From: Varroa destructor
Taxonomy: Eukaryota > Arthropoda > Arachnida > Mesostigmata > Varroidae
NCBI RefSeq assembly: GCF_002443255.2
Contig: NW_019211457.1
Location: 33,424,105 to 33,488,104, forward strand
Reading direction: 5' to 3'
Length of the DNA: 64,000 nucleotides
Numbering within the stretch: position 1 is the stretch's first letter; every line of letters starts with the position of its first letter. The notes beneath the pieces were generated by a model. It saw only the letters and a list, made by a program, of their open reading frames with translations, did not search any database and was not told the DNA's origin. Of the stretch, positions 1 to 13,277 are shown one piece after another. Both the position numbers and the translations under genes were made by a program.

Positions 1-3000
1 TTAACCGCCTCTACAATACGACCTGGCCATCTGCTTTCCTCTATTGCCATTCAACCGTTCGTACTGCAGCGGCCACCGCGCACGTGGTCATTTCCTATCG
101 AACCCATACTTACGGTTGTTGTTGTTGTTGGTCATTTGACGAGCAAAATGCACACCATCTACAACTTTTCCATCGTCGGAGTCGCCCTTGCGGCCCCCTT
201 TTTTTTTTTTTTTTTATCTACTACGATTTCTGTTGTACGGCAAAAGCGCTTCTCTGGCTGCTGCAGCTGCCTTATGGCTGATTTTGTCGAAGTACGTTTG
301 CTAGGCTCCCGTCATTGGGACGATTGTTGCGGCGGGTAGCGTTTTTTTTATTGGGGACTATTCTGGGTTTGCTTTTACCACTCTGCTAACTACAGTCAGT
401 CTTGGCTGCTTAAATCTGGCGTTGTATTGCCATTGGCCGTTTGCACTGGCGTGTCTTGATTGCGGCTAGCCGTTATTGGTTGTGCCAGTTGGTTGAGAGG
501 TAGAGAGAAAAAAGGGAGAAACAATGATTTTGTAGCTGACCCCACCTCCGCAGATGGTTGACTAGACCTAACAGAACGTGGTGCAATGTGGCCACTGTTA
601 CAGAATAATCTATAAATATTAGGAGTAGAGAGCGAGACGATGCGCTTATCTAGAATGTCTTTTTTTTTTTTATAACCAATCTACGTTGTCGTAGATTCTT
701 GCGTTTCAAAAATTAGATATACACAAAACAAATTTACCCTGTCTAAACATTTGTATAAAAAGATACACCTACAATGATCACATCTTCTCTTCGTTTCTTT
801 ACGTACTGAGTTTTGGACGCTTCCAGAAGCATGAATGTATGTACCGTACAATTTGCAGGTTAGTTTCGCCAGAGATATCTTGTCTAGCTGACATAACGCA
901 CAGAACGAACGCTAGCTCGACCAGTCGCACTAGTCTAGTTAGTCCGAAGGACTGGGGGCAATGCTTTAACGAAACTTTGTTATTACCACCGGGGCCTAGT
1001 GCGGTTCCTGGACACGCCTTAAATATTGTTAGCCATTTTCGGTCTTCAGTTAATTTATTCTGTATTTGACCACAATCTGATTAACGTGAATATCCTATGG
1101 TTCTTGTTATATCACCCGTGTTTTAGCCCCGTTTTCGATAGTATGTACACACGCACTGGCCTTTCGTCATGGACAGACCTCCTTCTCATGTACTGATGAA
1201 TAGGAACGATGTGGGTCCCGCGCAATCTGGTCTACGGGTGTTCGTCTCAGACGAAATGCAATGGGGCCGACCGCACTATTCTTTGAGAACAACAGCACGA
1301 TTATAAAATGCCTGGGAGGCACGGAAGATTTGTATCGACGTTGTTGCCATTGTTGTCTGTGTGGACAGAAAGAGGAGACGAGCGAACCGGTTTCCAGCAG
1401 CCGCGCGAAATTTTGACCAACAAAAGGAAGTTCGAAGCCGAGACGTAAAGAAGAGGGAGAGACAATCAACAAAAAAAGCGATTTATCTGATCGACTGTGT
1501 AGTAAATAGAAGCGAGCGTCGATTAGATCGATCAGTTGCTGGTAATTGGTCGCGGTAGCCGTTCCAGACCAAGAGGGTAATTATGCGTGACGTATTCGTG
1601 CTTTCGATTATGGAAATGGTCTCCTCATATAACCGCGAATGATTACATAATGGTTAATCGACATCTCTGAACAAACCAAATTCGCAATCCCGTTGAGCCT
1701 GTCTCTTCAACCGGGCGTTTGTGGCGTTGAACTGATGTTAAGCAAGGCAGGATCTACCGGACCACCGTAGGCGGACTGATGTGCAGATTGTTCCATAGGG
1801 CATAGTCGTACGTAGCAAAACTACATACATTCTTTTGTCGAAAGTAAGTAGTCATGCGGATCGCTTGGGCTTTGACCTATACGGTATCTCCTTTCTGAAC
1901 AGTTCGAGCGCAAAAAGAAGAGGCTTTGGCGTTTTGAAAACTGTTAGTACGCTCTACAATGTCGTATCGTCCTGAAAATAGGTGCGCCAACCCCAACATT
2001 CATCAAAAGCTAGGACAGAAAAAGGATCCTTAAAATTATTCCGTTTTTTTTATCCTTTATACACTTGTACTTGTCTAGCACGACAAGTTCAGGTGGGGGA
2101 CGGGTTGATTCGCTTGAGTGCGTCTTGGTGCAGAAAGAGCTAAAAAGAGACGGGTTGAGGCCGGAAGGTTAGAAACTTCAGGGTTAACATTGGCCTGCTT
2201 CATTATTCTGGGCAAGGAAAAAGCGAAATTTACTTGCGCTTTGCGAAGGTCGTGTCCGTATTCGACAATCTGTCCTACTCTCATAAAATTGTAATCGCGA
2301 ACGTATTCGGCAAGTAACAGTGACACTGTATCAGAAATCCTGTTGTATTCAAGAGTATATTTTTTTCTTTAATTTCCTTTGCAAGCATCTATCAAGGACG
2401 AGCGTTTATATATGGCATATCGCTTGAAGTGGGCATCGTACCTACGTCGCACCTGCAACAAAACAAGTTTTTTCGATTAATTAGTTCCGAGCAAAAATAT
2501 TTTCGTTCTTGCGTTGGTTATGCGTACATCATAAATAGCCGATAATCAGAATGGCTTATGCATCCTTTGCAGACAACAAGCGGTCTTTCGGCTGATCTCC
2601 GCGTACCATGCGCGCATTGCGCAGAACAACGGGCCGTCTTTTATAACATATCAACTTGCTATATCCTTACAGTTGTTTTCCGTAGTTCTAGCGTAACGAA
2701 GTCGGCAACCCACAGGGACGTGCGACGCTGTATATATCGTTCGTCGACAACGAAAACGAAGCTCGATAAGGATCGAAAGACCGACCTGCCTGCGAGAAAT
2801 GTAAGGTACACGTTCAAAACGGGCTAACACACACACGGCTTTGTTGGGTTTTGTCTGCTTGAAAATCTCGGGATGACGAAGGCGCGTCTTGAAGTGTAGG
2901 TACATTTGACGAGTGTTGTTCCCCTGTCGTGTTGCTGGCTCCTCCAGTCGGTATTATTCCCAATTTCGTGACGCTCCTCTAGCGTCCTCGTCCTTCCCGT

Positions 3001-3460
3001 TCTTCACTTTGTCCCCCCTTTGGCTATGCCGTCGTTCCTCGACTCTACGAATGGTCCCCCGCCTTTCTGTTTTCTTTCCTACTAACACTGATCGGTTAGG
3101 ATAAAAGCTCCGTAGACGAGTATGAGCTAGTTCTACTCGGTATGTGCCGATGAAATTACGCGACAAAATCGCGATGAAAAACGCAAGAGAGGGAGAAAAA
3201 ATAGACGCAGGGAAGGGGTTTGAGTTCAAGAAGAACGCGTTCGGCTTCTCTATTTCTCTTTCTCGATTATGTAGATGGATTTGGTCCGTAGCGTGTTTCG
3301 ACCTGCTTAGCTGTCAGTGGTTATTTTATATCGCTGATGCATACGCGATCTAAGTGATAAACAGTGTAGCAAAAATACGATCATGCAGGCACGAGCTGAT
3401 GATACTCAAGGAATACGGAAGGAAGACTGGAAAGCAGACAGTGCAAACAGAGAAATGCAG
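1..3460. other. Noncoding stretch, no gene recognised
   Basis: I see no supported gene here. The stretch holds a (GTT)5 repeat at 115-130, a 17-base poly-T at 199-215, a 12-base poly-T at 660-671 and a perfect 10-bp palindrome (CGGCTAGCCG) at 463-472. Open frames are short and look random. Confidence 0.6.
199..215. repeat. Poly-T homopolymer (17)
   Basis: A run of 17 T follows five C. It is the longest T run in the window and a likely length-variable site. Confidence 0.95.
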
Positions 3461-3468
3461 AGGGAGAA

Positions 3469-3687
3469 ATGGAGCCAGCCGTCATCACAGCCGAGAATGA
3501 AAAAATTCGAGTGAGAAAGATAAAGGAGGAGGACGATAAGGTAGAGCCTTGTATTAGAAATGGAGACGGAACGGAAATGAGTTTTTACGTTTCTTTCCCA
3601 TTTGAGATGGCAATCGAGGAGGCGTCCCTGCAGGCGGTGGAGGAGTCATTGCTGTTAGCTAGGGTCCAGCGCTATGTGCAACAATAA
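3469..3687 (+). CDS. Candidate 72-aa acidic small ORF, function unknown
   Basis: I do not recognise this protein. The frame starts at an ATG with G at -3 and G at +4, and runs 72 codons to TAA. The product would be charged, with an acidic run (KEEDD) near residue 20 and a helix-like Glu/Ala/Leu-rich C-terminal third. There is no signal peptide or membrane segment. A short upstream ATG at about 3453 opens another frame that overlaps the start, which is unfavourable for translation. The region is purine-rich on this strand, and that alone lowers stop frequency and raises Glu/Lys/Arg content. A chance ORF in a purine tract is the main alternative. Confidence 0.15.
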   Translation: MEPAVITAENEKIRVRKIKEEDDKVEPCIRNGDGTEMSFYVSFPFEMAIEEASLQAVEESLLLARVQRYVQQ

Positions 3688-3689
3688 TT

Positions 3690-6600
3690 TGGGGTTCGAA
3701 AATGAGGTTAAGAAGACTGGAGTGTGGCTAAAGGTGGAAACGAGAGTGAAAACATGGATTTGTAGGCGCGTACAGCTCTTTGATGGGATCGTGCTACTCG
3801 CTCGATTCTACCTGGACAAAAGAGTGAATATACACCACTCGCTAATAGAGTCTTCTTTGTTGTCTTTCTGTTTCGACGCGTACTAAAGATACGTATATAT
3901 GTGTATGCATTCATATCGGAATATCAACGTCCTCGTCGAAGTCATAGCTGTTGCAGCTTGTGCCCTTTAAATTGCAGATTTTCTTCTATTTTAAAGTTCC
4001 CTTCAACTTCTATACGAAATGACATTCGTGCACCACTAAGTCTGTATACCACGGCTGGATGCGTATATCATATCTGTAGACAGCTAAACGGCGCCGATAT
4101 ACTAAAATATCTTATCACTGTACTGATAAGTGACTGGATACCATAAAACAAACACATAGGACGACTTATGCCGCCAGGATCTTTCATGGTGTATATTTGA
4201 GTTAATGCTAAAACCGACATCATACTTATCACTTTTTCTTAAAGTAGCAACGATAAGTTCAACGGCAGTTTCATTTCTCGAATGTATGCTTTTTCACTCA
4301 GAGAAGTCACAGGGTAGTTTCTCGAGCTTTATGTTGACTTTGTAATGAGGAAAGTTGCCCAACATCATGGACCAGCCAAATCTACTTAAAACTGTGCGAC
4401 TTCTGCTAGGAACAAGGTCAAGACCGTTTTCTATCCACAGTAAATAGTTCTGTAACCTAGCTTCTCTTTAATCTTTGACTCAGCACTCGACCTGGCATTT
4501 TTGTGGGGTAATGGTGGAATGGAGGAAAACCCCTAAAGGGTTCGGAGGGGCTTCGAAGCATAATTCAGATTTTCGAGGCAGCGAGATGTAGGCTAAGCGG
4601 GTAGGAAGATACCAGGGGTCTGACGATGATACTCTTGCTGGATGGTTTGTCGAATGGGTTAGGGGTAATCCTCCGTCTCGATGAACGGCGGCTATCGGCT
4701 CAGCAGTCTTCATCGCCCTTGGCTCTACTACAGTCTAGGCGGTGTAATGGGACTCAATGCTCACTCACTACCTGTTGTTCATTTATCATAAACTTTGCAA
4801 ATTATGTCTAGCAGAACTCACTCACATCAGTGACTCGCTGATACATTGGAGCGTCATAGACAGAGGGGACGGGAGGGAGGCGGTGAGAGACCCATGAAAT
4901 AGCACGATGCCCTAGTTCACCTCAGCGAAGTTCTGCTCCACAACCTGTCGAGCGGGCAGGTGGGAGGTGATAGACCATAGTTGTGTCACTATGGTAATGA
5001 TCATTGAGGTGAAGAATGGACAAATTTGATAATAGTACGGACAGGTAAGGAACAAAGGAAAAGGTGCGAGATGCGGAAAAAGCGGGAAATAGGAATTCGC
5101 GAATGGTTCAGTACGGTTATTTTCACTATGAGTCCAATACAGTGGAACTATCATTCAACAATTGATTATTGTGGGACCAGCAGCCAATACTTGAATTATC
5201 AAGAATATTAAGCCGCAATAAGAATGCCTAACACGTGTTAACTGCATTTAAATTTTTACAACAGGAAAACATCTGTGTTCCTGGGTCTGTTCTATCGAAA
5301 ATCATATGCCACAAGCCAGGACAAAAGAACACAAGTCGCTTGACACAGCCTTTCGTTTCTTCGTAAGAAGGTCCCCAAAAACAGAAGGCCGTCATCTCGA
5401 CTCGGAATAGTACTCAGTAAAGTTTCCGTCCCGGGAGAGCAAACGTGTATAAAAAAGGGGTTCCGCAAGATGCTTGCTGTGGCTCTTCCACGTCCGGTTG
5501 TGCAGATGATTAGGATCTTCGGGATGGCAGAGTATGGTGTGGTACACCAATTAGCTGATTCATATCTCATCTGTTCCATTTCTGCATAGAAGCAGTGATC
5601 CAAATAAGACAACATTGTCGCCCGCTTTTACTACAACGCCGTCCAGAGAAATCGGGTGCCTGGTGAAGACGACCATTCCTCTAGAAATAGTTACTGTACC
5701 ATTTCCTTTTTGTCTTACGGAGATAGACGTTACTCTATGCTTCTGCATCGTTTTCGTAATATGTTATTATGTGGTGTATTTGGTGGACTCGACCTAAGAT
5801 GCCACACCCGGAAACGCACCTCAAAGAGCACTTCCTTCAAGCAGAAGACTGTTGGACTTTCATGCACAATGTGTAATTGCTGCTCCTCATGTACAGCCAG
5901 GCGGACAATCATCTATTATAAAATATATAATGCGTGGAAGTAGCATGAGACTATCGGTGGCGTTTATGGATAGGCCTATGGCTGGTAAGATTAATAGCCA
6001 CATGGCTCTAGTTTTGTTCATATATGTGTATATATATGTACGTATGTAGGGATACATATATGCTGTTATCTGTCATTCTCGTTTTGTGTATTTCTGGCCC
6101 GTGTGACATTGAGTATGGGACATTACTCACTCAGAGAAAAAGAACGTAAATCTTGACATTTAGTGTGTCGGAGCAAGCCTGTCTTCGTTCTTGACAAATT
6201 AAGCTCGAGTACCACAATTCTAGTTTAAATACTTTCCTGTATTTAGAAATAATTTGCTACTGGAGCATTAGGCCACTGGAGCGGTGGAACCTTAACCCAG
6301 CTAGCGTTCAAGAAGGTAACTTCTATAATATGCTACAGTAACAGTCTGTGGGAGCAAGATGTCAGGCCACATGAAAGTGTACTGCGTACGCGAACCAGGT
6401 GAAGTCCGAGTCTGCGCTTGTACAAGTGAATGCACGGAACGTTGGCACATAACACGGTTGGCATAACGTTAACGCTTGATCGAGTGCCACAATTGCATTG
6501 GACTGGGGCTAACTTGCTGTCGACCAGACTTCATATGACCTCGCTTTTTCTGGCAAAACATAAGTCTTGCTAAACTTCGGCCTAGCTAAACGGAGGATGT

Positions 6601-9600
6601 GAGCCTTTTTACTGCTTCCAAACCAGCAAAGTCAGGTCCTTCCAGCTCATACCAAGGGTATCCAACTTAGACCTCTTACGTAGCACGACCGCCACCATCG
6701 CTGTTCTAACGTCGTCCAATGGTTTCAGTTCACTGCCAGAGGCTGGAAAAGCGATGGCTGACTGGATGGTGCGCAGGCGAAGGCGGTGTGATATGGCGGA
6801 AAATTCAAAGGCATCAATTTTGCATAGAAGCATGAGTAGCAGCTAGCCACGCACGTAAGCAAAAGAGAAAAATTACCCGAGGCCCCAGAAAGGGCAAAGG
6901 GAAAGGGAGAGAGAGTGAGACAGAGAGCGTGGGGAAACCTTTGACAGGCGCACAGTTTCTTCTGAAAGTGAGTTAAAAGCATCATCGAGCAAATTCTGGC
7001 CCCCCTTTTCAAGTCTTGTCGCCATGAGTTTAATACCATACGATGAGTAAATGATACAGGTGGCATTTTAAAAGCAACTCCATAAACGAACTAAATCAAG
7101 GAATTTGCGAATTACTTCCTTCTGTAATTGCAAAACATAAAAATGGCTTTAACGACGACAACAACAACCTCTATACTAAAGAATCAATGATGTTCACTAG
7201 TTTCGCCAATGTGGATATAGAATGTCTTCAATATTACCGGACAGATATCCCTTCACATAGGCCTTGCAATAGTAATCTTACTAGTATTTGTTGATATGTA
7301 GGCTGTGTTACGCCCTCGGGCAACGCCTACAGCATTACAGTTTACAGGAGCATTACTAACCTGCAATACGATGAGTGGTATGTCTCTCGCCAGTGGTTCC
7401 TAGGTCGCCGCAGGACATCTACGCAGAGTGGCCTGACAGCCAGCAGTGGTCGTGGTAGTGGTGTTGGTGGATCGAAGCGCAATTTTGTATCGACCTCCGC
7501 AGAAGGAGCAGTGCTTGATGGTGAGAAGAGGAATTGCAGTCTGCTCCAGGGGGCCAGCGAGACAGCAATATCGGAGCACCTGCTGGCCCATGCCGTTGCC
7601 TGTTAAAGCTATACTGTACCCGCTTGGAAGGAAAGCTGGTCTCTCAAACCGGCCTGCTTTTCGCCAGTCACTTGCCGACCTGGCAAGCACCGGCGGGGGC
7701 AAGCAGGGACAGAGAGCAACAATGGAAAGCTGGCAGGCGGGCAGATGAACGGGCGACGGCTATGCAAATGCTTTGCTATGCCTGCGTATTCTACGTACTT
7801 TGTACATATTATGCCCCTACTACTTGGGCTCTCTTGCCACCCCACAGGCCCACATTGTAGTCAAACTCGAGTTTAGGCGCAGCTCAGCTTCCAACCGGCC
7901 ACACACTCTGGCATGCCGTCCGGGAAGTATACTTTCAAGCAAGATGGGGGCTTCCGGTCCCCTGGCGAGAGCGTATCACGTGGGGCAAGCGGTACTGGGG
8001 CGGAATCTCATATCAATTTGTTCGATCGGATACCTATGTAAGCATGTGTGCAAACCATCGACATCTAGCCTCAGCAAAGTGGGTTCAGGTCACAATGTCC
8101 CATTTCGTGTCCACCGGTGCTAGCCAGGCTGCTAGAATGGGTGGGGCGATCCGTTCACAACAGCAATGGATGACAACAAGTAGTCCACGATAGTTGGCCT
8201 TATTCCCTTTTGTTCCTTGTAAGCATTTAATTTCGTGTTAATATCGGCCTTTGAGCAGGGAAATGCTTCCACGCTGAAATTTGAATATCCTGTGTGTTCT
8301 GTATTCGCGAACCGTCAACCAAGTAACCCTTAGCCAACGAAGCTCGGCCCAGAGCTTCTCTTCAAAGTCTCTGAGAAAAGGTGTCACGGTATAATGGTGC
8401 GTCAATATTCAAAAAAAAAACACATCTCCATTCTTGTTTTGGATTTCTCATTTACTAAGTCGCTATTCTATCGCTAACCTATATAAAAGAATGAGCTCGG
8501 AGGTATTCGACTTAAAGAGGATTTTATGGGCTATGCATATTATATGCAAAGTATATCTTTCGGCCTGTTTCTACTTGCCGTATACTAGTTTGGAGACACT
8601 GTTGGCGAAGAATTTATGGCGAGGTTCAGCAGGGTTAGGCGATAAATGCTGGCCCAGTTTAGTTGGCACCTAATCATGCTTCCGTGCCTACCTTTAGCTT
8701 GTATGTTTCAAAGGACGAACTATGCAAACGCAACGTCTTACGCATTACTCGTTAAATATGCATGAAACTAACTCTTTTCTACCGTTATCTTCCTTTCAGG
8801 TGAGTTTGTACGCCTTCGCACCTGTTTTCTACGGGATACATCAAGGACGTGGAATTTATGGGATCTACTGTACCCTTCGATGATTTTACATGAACTGGCT
8901 GATGAGTTGCTTTTGATCCGGTACGACATGCGAAGTGCTGCTTCGTACCAATAACGAGCTCAATCGACCTTAGAAAAGCAACGTTACGCTCACGTAGAAT
9001 GTAATAGCTATGAGATCTGAAGCGTTCTTCATATGACTAAAACCGTCTAGGTATAGATATGTAAATGGCTATATAGATGAAGTGTCGATAGCTGGGACAT
9101 CGAGATAGGGTGCAGCGCGCTTTATCAATAAACACAGCGATGTCGTAATGAACTGAGCGCTTTGACGCTTTTGTCCTATACGCCTTTTGCTGTTTCGCGG
9201 AATGTTTGCAAGAGCGACTGTTGCACAAGCTTATTTTGGCACCCCAAAACCAAAGAAGAGCTGAGCCTGTCGGTGGACTCGTTCTCCTGCCAGATCGCCA
9301 AGCTAATCCACGGTATTACGCCCCAACGTTGTTTTCCCTCATGTTGGCTCTCCAGTGACCTGAGGTAACGCTACCTCTCGAAGTATTAATAAAGCCGAGA
9401 GCACGCCATACGAAAGGACCGAAGGACCTCGCAATTATTGCGTCCACTCAAGAGAGATAGCGAACTGAGCAGCACAATACCAGACGTAACCTCTGAACGA
9501 CAGCAAGTCGAACCGAAGAGTACAACTAACTGTTGACAAAATCTCAAGAGCCCACTTGCTACTACTCCCTAAGAGAAGAGTACTACTTGTGTGCCTTAAT

Positions 9601-11970
9601 GCTATATTAGTGAAGGCTAACATAGACAGCATTTCATCCTCTCTCTGATCCCTGTCGTTGGTCCGTTTCTTTGTTCGCAGGTAGCGATTGTTAGAGACGA
9701 ATGTCTGCCACTTTGCACCCCGGTCAGGCAAACGTCGAACCACTGCAGTCTTGAACAAGCAGTCCACTCTAACTGGAATAATAATGGTATGACCTTCCGC
9801 ATTAGCAGACCCCTATTCATATACGAATCTGGCCAGCTAAGTATCCGAGTTTCCACCACCAGCTTGAAAAGTTCGCATTGTCTATCTCTTGATTCCTTGG
9901 AGCCTCTTCGCAAGCATTCATAGAACAGTTATAATAAGTTGAACATAATGTGCGCGGCCTATCGCTGCCATGGCTTAACTACGGCATCCGCCGCTGCCAC
10001 CGTAGTAACGCGGCCGGTTGTGAGGTTACTGCTGTTGCAGCAGCGGTGGTATCTGACGTTAAGCAGCTTTCGCTCATTAGAACTGGACTGGCTCTCCGCT
10101 TGAAGGGTCGCGAACCCCCGAAGGAGCTGAGGACGGTGGGAGGAGCACTGAACGATTGGATGTATCGCCGAAAGCACTGGCTTCATAGTCCAGCTAGTCA
10201 TCCGTATATAGTTTGCAGTCCATCTTGTAGCACAACGTAGCCATCAAGTGTGTAGTTCATATGCGAGTGCGTATATCACATGGTCGTTATGTACAGTGTC
10301 GCCGTTGCCGCTCTCGTTTCTATAAGTACTGATCTTGGTGAGGGACGACTACGGCCGCGACAGCAGAATAAGCGGACTAAGCAGGAACAGCTCAGCTCTA
10401 CAAGAGCGATGGCACGCTATGTGGCCAACGTTGGTTGCACCTAAGGGTAGCTGACTAGTTGTTGTTGCTGCTGCTGGTGCTATCCTGAGACCTAAGTAGA
10501 ACAGCCTTAGTAGCGATCGCGACCGCTACGGGGTCTCCGTGCCGGCAGCACGAGCGAAGCCTGATGCTGGCCGTGTTGGTTGTCATTTTCCCTCAAGTGC
10601 TTAATTATCCACGAGTTGTCGCCGGCCGGAGCTTCCCTCGGAGTCACGTCCCAAGTTTTTGGCCACTGGCTTGCGAGGTCCATCTGTCGTTGGGTCTCCC
10701 ACTCCCGCGCTCAGTCTCAGTCCCACACTCCCTCTGTTCTAAGACCGCCCACATCTTGACTAGCTAGCGCGTTGGCAGTTGCTGGTCGCTGTTGAGAAAA
10801 GCGCATAGCTTACATGGGATTGTCTTGCCACCATTGTCCTCCTACGGAGAGCTTTTTTGTTTTACTTACAGGATTTCTTCTGGCTGTTTGGCAATTGATG
10901 GATAACAGCACTCTAGTGTTAAGCTTAGTTCGTCGCAGCGATCTCGGAAGCCAATTGAAGGTTCTTATTTTTTTCGGTGTTGTATAGAAAAATAATAACT
11001 ACAGGTCCGTTTGCTGTTTGTACTACGTTCTGCTAGGAAAAAAGCTACAAAACATAAATCGGGCGGGAAAACTAGCTGGTTAATGTCATATTTTCATCGA
11101 TCTGTATTATCACAGTTTCTGTCACGATCCTCTCTCATGTACTTCGTGATCTCTGTCGCCTGAATGTTATCGCCATCACATGCATGTCAACCCGTTACCG
11201 TCAGCGATCTTAAAGATATTTGCGGTCTGCTTGCTTTTGACCGGCAAGAAAGCTAAAGGGTGATGGCGCCAACATGTGAAGCTGCCAGACACGAAGGCTC
11301 ATGTGCGAGCGCTAGTCGCTCAGCCTAACGTGGTCTCTGTGTTTAACTATATGAGCTCCATATACGTAGACACGATGGGTGAAGGGTAACCAGTACAGCG
11401 CAACATTGGTTGTAATGCAACAACATAAATAGAGAGTAATTCGCCCACTCAGCCTGTGACCCTCGTCTCCACACTCAGCCTGCATTGCTTTTCTTTCCCG
11501 CAGACAGACCGACAGACTTTCTTCTTTCAGTTCTTCTTCACCCGACCCCCTTGGCAGCCTCTTTCAGTCGCAAGTGACGCCGTCTGCATAACATCACTCG
11601 CCATTTCGTCTAGCCTGCGCTGCCGGCCACTTTGCCCCGGTCTCTCCCCACAACAACTGCCCGTGTGCTGCCTACGCGTATCTTGTCGCCGAACCGATGT
11701 CTTGAACCATGTGTGCTTGCGTGGCACAGAGCTGCTTTATCAAGGATGGAAGGGGCAAGCATAACAGAGGCCGACCGGGCTATTTACTATGCTAGTGGTG
11801 GGGCCACTGACTGGCCGCTAGTCTCCTTACTGTCTTTTTCTGATGAGATAGTGAGGCTCTGCCGTTCCTGTTCCAGTGAGTCGTATGGCGCCGCGGCAAG
11901 GTAATGTCGGTCCCTAAGGAATCCGCAGCGTTAGGCAGGCCCGCTACCCGTACTGCCGCCACCTAACAGA
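3690..11970. other. Noncoding stretch, no gene recognised
   Basis: No frame here shows codon bias, a recognisable motif or convincing splice structure. Visible items are a purine-rich tract at about 6885-6935, A10 at 8411-8420, a small palindrome around 8535-8550 (TGCATA TTA TATGCA), and a (GTTGCTGCTG) cluster at about 10459-10479. Hairpins such as CTTATCA/TGATAAG at about 4110-4130 are short enough to be chance. Confidence 0.55.
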
Positions 11971-11974
11971 TCCG

Positions 11975-12223
11975 ATGCCAAGGGCAGCGCCACGAAGAGA
12001 AGTCGCGACGTTCTCGGCCTCTTCTCCTTCTTTTTCCATTATGCGTCTGCTGTCCATAGCATCCCCTATAGTTTCGTTTTGCTTCTTCATTTTCTTTCTT
12101 CGTCTGCTGGTTCATTGGGGTCCTCCTTCACCCCCTTTCATGCCTCCATGCCTGCTTTCCGCTGCTTTCTCCTCGACTGCTGCAATTGCTGTTGCGGCAG
12201 GGTCTCTTCTGTCCCAACATTGA
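11975..12223 (+). CDS. Candidate 82-aa ORF with one membrane-like segment
   Basis: I do not recognise the product. An ATG opens an 82-codon frame ending in TGA. The N-terminal 20 residues are basic and Ser/Ala-rich. Residues about 28-48 form a strongly hydrophobic stretch rich in Ile, Phe, Leu, Ser and Val that could span a membrane. The C-terminal part is Pro/Ala/Ser-rich. The DNA is a pyrimidine-rich tract (about 12010-12180), so Phe/Leu/Ser/Pro richness follows from base composition. A 156-codon frame without an early ATG and a 131-codon minus frame overlap it, showing general stop depletion rather than one clear coding frame. A noncoding pyrimidine tract is the likelier reading. Confidence 0.12.
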   Translation: MPRAAPRREVATFSASSPSFSIMRLLSIASPIVSFCFFIFFLRLLVHWGPPSPPFMPPCLLSAAFSSTAAIAVAAGSLLSQH

Positions 12224-13119
12224 ATCGACCAGCGAAGAAATGTCGTGGGGAAAGTGGCAGGCATCCCAGCACCCCTATAGCGGATGCGAGAGAGTACCAG
12301 GAGGTGAACTCCCAAGGCAACATCTTCGGCCCTTCGTCCAGGAATCGCTCTTTTCCCGAAGAACGAAAAGATCAGGCTAGCCGTAAGGAAGCAAACGGGC
12401 AAGCTGCTATTAAACACCCAGTCGAAGCTTGCAGTTACTCTATCTTTCGTCTTCGGGGAACTAGGAAGGGAGACTGGGGCAAACGTGGCATCGTTCATAT
12501 CCTGCATGCCTTGTCCCTTTATATAGTCATGTTGGTTTTGTCATCCTGACCCGGTAAAAGTCTACAACAGTATACACCGCCAAAAGTAAACCTACGTTTG
12601 TGAGGCAGCGGTAATAACTAACTAAGCAACGATGTCAGCAACTAACTGAATGCAATATATGAATCAAGCCAAAGAAGATAAGCCAGTGGTTGCAATTGGT
12701 TGCAACAAAGCTACGGGAAACAACGTAAGAGAGTGTGAGCGTTCCTTGCTTGACATTGAGGAAGGAACTCTTGTCCTTTGCTTCGACTAGGCAATTGAAC
12801 TTCCAATTGCATAAACACGACATTGCCCCTGCTAAATCCAGTCCCGTCTTGTTATATTCGACCAGGCATCGCCTGGTTATAATGTGCATTAGAGCCGACG
12901 TGCACAGCATGCAGTACATCCTGCCCTGTGCTATGTATATCCTGTCACGACTCCACAAGCCACTTTGACCTCTTTCCTATGGTTTTGACCGGCCTTGATT
13001 TCTATACAGACGACCATTGCATCGTACAAGTTTCTGCGTTAGACGTACTCATTCTACTATAGGTGTGCTACGTTTCAATAATAAAAACATCGTGCCATGT
13101 TTTAACTGCAGCCTGAGCT

Positions 13120-13195
13120 CCGGCCATGAATTAGTGGTAAGGCGTTTGCCTGACAAACTTAAAGACCCCTGAGGTATACGTTTGAAACCGTTCGT
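13120..13195 (+). repeat. Degenerate tRNA-like element (possible tRNA-derived SINE fragment)
   Basis: The sequence at 13127-13137 (TGAATTAGTGG) resembles the Pol III A box of tRNA genes (TRGCNNAGTGG). The sequence at 13180-13189 (GTTTGAAACC) resembles the B box (GGTTCGANNCC). Between them, GTTTG and CAAAC (13144-13148 and 13154-13158) pair like an anticodon stem. The T stem and acceptor stem do not pair well: only one or two T-stem pairs form. This is therefore not a functional tRNA. A decayed tRNA or the head of a tRNA-derived SINE is the best reading, but chance resemblance is possible. Confidence 0.35.
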
Positions 13196-13263
13196 AAACG
13201 CAATTTGCTCCATGGAAGGAGCCAACCATCTATGCTCAAAGGCAGTACGTAAAATTCCAAAAT

Positions 13264-13277
13264 TATATATATATATA
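13264..13277. repeat. (TA)7 microsatellite
   Basis: Seven TA units in an AT-rich segment. Confidence 0.9.

Noticed and set aside
12079..12549. 156-codon plus frame
   Set aside because: It starts from a non-ATG codon, lies in pyrimidine-rich DNA and overlaps a 131-codon minus frame. No motif or bias.
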